Origin: Comamonadaceae bacterium PBBC1
GTDB lineage: Bacteria; Pseudomonadota; Gammaproteobacteria; Burkholderiales; Burkholderiaceae_C
DNA: 64,000 nt
Direction: 5' to 3'
Assembly: GCA_002256145.1 (NCBI GenBank)
Contig: NKIP01000015.1
Coordinates: 32,962 to 96,961 of the forward strand
This document shows positions 62,305 to 64,000 of this stretch, piece after piece. Each line of letters opens with the position of its first letter. Positions within the stretch are counted from its first letter, which is position 1. The position numbers and the translations under genes were made by a program. The notes below the pieces were generated by a model, which had not been told where the DNA came from, did no database searches, and saw nothing but the letters and a program-made list of their open reading frames with translations.

Positions 62305-62390
62305 GGTCTTTGCCATAGCATCGACGCGTTGAAGTGCCTCAGGCTTCATCTTTGCGCGAAGATCAGAAAATTTCTTAGCAAGCGACGTTA
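62305..62390 (-). pseudogene. 5' fragment of a HigA-like antitoxin gene
   Basis: On the minus strand it reads AKKFSDLRAKMKPEALQRVD and AKTLL, matching the first 30 residues of the antitoxin at 55548-55874, then diverges. The start codon context is altered (TTG in place of ATG). Confidence 0.7.
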
Positions 62391-62577
62391 TCAAGTGGCC
62401 CGGCAAGCACGCCGCCAATGTCGCTACATGTTCAAGCCGATCAGGCTTACACGCGCAACGCGCTGTCATTCAAATATCGGTTCCTACCCCATCAACCTTG
62501 ATCAATGCACAGGAAAAAAATCCCAAAAATACCCATTAAGTATCCATAAAATCACGGGCAAACATCAAGGAAAGCCA

Positions 62578-62859
62578 ATGTTAGACCCCGACGACATGAA
62601 CGAACTGAAAGCCCTGGTCGCGCAACTGGCCGACATCCAAGCCCAAGTCAAGGCCCAAGGCGGCTTTGTGGCAGACCGCGATCTGCACCAATGCCCCGCC
62701 TGCGGCCTGATGGAGGATGTGCTCTATGGCGGCAAGCTGGTGACTTATTGGCGGCAATCGGCCCAGCCCGTGGACACGGGTTTGCGTTTCAAAGAAGTCG
62801 GGGCCGATCAACTGGCTTGCCCGTGTTGTGGGTGTGTGTCGTATGCCGAGGGTGTTTGA
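62578..62859 (+). CDS. Small zinc-ribbon protein, 93 residues
   Basis: A helical N-terminus (DMNELKALVAQLADIQAQVK) precedes a zinc ribbon with CPACG (about 40) and CPCCG (about 83). AAGGAA precedes the ATG. The stop overlaps a possible start of the next frame (TGATG). Function unknown. Confidence 0.7.
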   Translation: MLDPDDMNELKALVAQLADIQAQVKAQGGFVADRDLHQCPACGLMEDVLYGGKLVTYWRQSAQPVDTGLRFKEVGADQLACPCCGCVSYAEGV

Positions 62860-62927
62860 TGCACAAGCCCGGTGCTCCCTACAGTTTGTGTCGATGGCGT
62901 CGACACCATTTGATTGAAAGCCGCTGC

Positions 62928-63119
62928 ATGACCAACAAACCCCTCACACCTGCCTTGCCTGTCTCGGTGGTAATTCGCGCCGATGAGGATGTGGTCATCC
63001 TGATGGATGTGGCCGAGCATGCCTTTGAGGGCGTCTGGCGGCCAGAGCCTGGGCAGTACGTGATGGGCTCGCTTGGGTTGCAGGCGTATGCCTTGGGCTT
63101 GGAGAAGTCGCCCACATGA
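62928..63119 (+). CDS. Small protein (copy 2), 63 residues
   Basis: Reads MTNKPLTPALPVSVVIRADE and ends LGLEKSPT; the C-terminal 45 residues match the frame at 54852-55040. A coupled start at 62859 is possible. Acidic, no membrane span. It precedes copy 2 of the membrane-protein gene by 73 bases. Function unknown. Confidence 0.55.
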   Translation: MTNKPLTPALPVSVVIRADEDVVILMDVAEHAFEGVWRPEPGQYVMGSLGLQAYALGLEKSPT

Positions 63120-63573
63120 GCCGTGCTGTCCCTGGTGTCTTTGATGCCCCCCATGACCGCCATTTTTTGATAACTCTTCCATTGGAAACCCCATGAAATC
63201 CATCCCTCTTTTGATCATCCCTTTTGCGATCTACAACTTTTTCGTGTTTGCGGGCATTGACTTCATTGACGTGAAGTTTTTTGACTTGTCCAGCACCGCT
63301 GCTTTGACGGGCGGCGGTGTGCTGCTGTTGGTGGGTGTGCTGCTGCTGTGCATCGACATCATCAAAACCGCTTTGTTCGCACGCGGCTCGGTGACCGAAC
63401 AATTGCTGTCCATCGTGTTGCTGCTGGCGTGCAGCATCCAGGTGGTCATTTGGCCCGAGGTGCGGACCCAGTGGTATGTGCTGCTGCTGGCCTTGCAAGC
63501 CGCCGATGTGGTGGCCTCGCTGGTGGTGTCTTTGCAGGCCAATGGCAAAGATGTGTATGTGAGTCGGTGAGGC
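62966..63573. repeat. 600-base direct repeat, copy 2
   Basis: Nearly identical to 54893-55497, with a two-base length difference between the two genes it contains. Confidence 0.85.
63193..63570 (+). CDS. Small membrane protein (copy 2)
   Basis: A 125-residue protein differing from copy 1 (55117) at only a few positions (for example FAIYNFFVF for FAVYNFLVF). Four hydrophobic segments. It marks the right end of the cassette array. Confidence 0.7.
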   Translation: MKSIPLLIIPFAIYNFFVFAGIDFIDVKFFDLSSTAALTGGGVLLLVGVLLLCIDIIKTALFARGSVTEQLLSIVLLLACSIQVVIWPEVRTQWYVLLLALQAADVVASLVVSLQANGKDVYVSR

Positions 63574-63610
63574 GGTTCGGTTCAATGCGATGGGTGGTGG
63601 TCTGCGGGGC

Positions 63611-63694
63611 TGATCGCAACGAGGGCGTCGCTCCTGCAAATACCCAGTAACGGATGGTTTTTTGCCTTTGTAGGAGCCCCGCCCTCGGGGCGAT
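63611..63694. repeat. Inverted pair of GAGC...GCGAT REP-like elements
   Basis: A reverse copy at 63611-63636 and a forward copy GTAGGAGCCCCGCCCTCGGG at 63669-63694 flank a short spacer. Same family as 6509-6537. The stretch 63571-63901 holds this pair, a terminator and the left part of an insertion sequence, with no gene. Confidence 0.65.
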
Positions 63695-63811
63695 GGGTGG
63701 TGGTCTGCGAGGCATGCTTGTTGCCGGGTTTGATGGGCGGATCAGTCGGCCTCGATTCCAGTGTTTCTCGTAAGATGCTGACCATTCAAAGGATGTTCCA
63801 AGATCAAAAAT

Positions 63812-63835
63812 CGCCAATATTTTTGGCGTTTTTTT
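63812..63835 (+). terminator. Rho-independent terminator
   Basis: CGCCAA/TTGGCG stem around TATTT, followed by seven T. It would end rightward transcripts before the insertion sequence. Confidence 0.75.
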
Positions 63836-63901
63836 GTTTCCTTTAAAACTGGCGGATTCAAAAGCGAAGTGCAACACCTGCCAACCCTGTAAGGTCCGCA
63901 G

Positions 63902-64000
63902 ATGCAAATCACTCCACTCAAGCACTACAAACAGATCCAACCCGAAGAGCGTGTGACCCTGGCCAGTCTCCATTTCCAGAAGTTCACCGTTCGAGAGATT
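63902..64000 (+). mobile_element. IS30-family transposase, 5' end (partial)
   Basis: The frame from ATG at 63902 reads ITPLKHYKQIQPEERVTLAS and continues LHFQKFTVREI to the window edge. This is the N-terminal region of IS30-type transposases before the helix-turn-helix. The element's left end should lie between 63836 and 63901. Confidence 0.75.

Overview
The window is about 60% GC and looks like a betaproteobacterium of the Burkholderiales, probably a Comamonadaceae of the Limnohabitans/Rhodoferax type. Evidence is the gene order of the photosynthesis cluster (bchCXYZ-puf-crtADC-puc), Bug-type periplasmic receptors, and Comamonadaceae-like proteins throughout. The genus is an inference. No rRNA, tRNA or CRISPR was recognised.

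Positions 1-9.8 kb: a leftward run (enoyl-CoA hydratase, feruloyl-CoA synthase, thiolase, SDR dehydrogenase, thioesterase, flavin reductase, start of a twin-arginine periplasmic protein) that looks like a phenylpropenoid/aromatic acyl-CoA pathway. An amidohydrolase, a MATE exporter, PhnA and small proteins follow. Palindromic repeats fill the gaps.

Positions 10.1-26.6 kb: a 16 kb co-directional photosynthesis superoperon, crtE-crtF-bchCXYZ-pufB-orf74-pufALMC-crtADC-pucBA-pucC-orf31. It carries PpsR/CrtJ-type TGT-N12-ACA operators before crtE (two) and bchC (one), and mRNA hairpins after pufA and pucA. It encodes carotenoid steps of the spheroidene branch, chlorophyllide reductase, LH1, the reaction centre with a tetrahaem cytochrome, and LH2. 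Unusual points are a 74-codon single-span membrane protein between the LH1 beta and alpha genes, a 31-codon membrane peptide at the end, an LH2 alpha chain with Phe44/Leu45 (the signature of B800-820 complexes), and a crtC whose conserved N-terminus has no in-frame start. puhA, bchLNBHM, crtB, crtI and ppsR are not in the window.

Positions 26.6-42.5 kb: an ArgO/LysE exporter divergent from its ArgP-type LysR regulator; a racemase-like protein divergent from a peptide/opine ABC importer, an amidase, a ureidoglycolate lyase-like protein, a GntR-FCD regulator and an allantoate/N-carbamoyl amino acid hydrolase (ureide or N-carbamoyl catabolism). A 104-bp tandem repeat array, a Bug receptor, a second flavin reductase and a membrane protein follow.

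Positions 43-52.4 kb: a defence-type island with three relic 5' ends of one SNF2-like helicase gene, PDDEXK (DUF1016) nucleases, two Cas4-like/RNase H-like DUF2779 proteins, an EVE-like/HNH endonuclease, an AT-rich GmrSD-like DUF262/DUF1524 protein and an Abi_2 fragment. A short 3' gene tag recurs three times just before different cargo genes.

Positions 52.8-64 kb: an accessory array in which the 3' end of one small membrane-protein gene occurs five times (two full genes, three fragments) and separates toxin-antitoxin or defence cassettes (HigBA-like, VapD/DUF5397, small HD hydrolases, TumE/TumA, AbiE, AAA ATPase/DUF4276). In four of these the toxic or effector gene has an internal deletion while the antitoxin or regulator reads through or is better preserved; only TumE looks complete. 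An IS30 transposase begins at the right edge.
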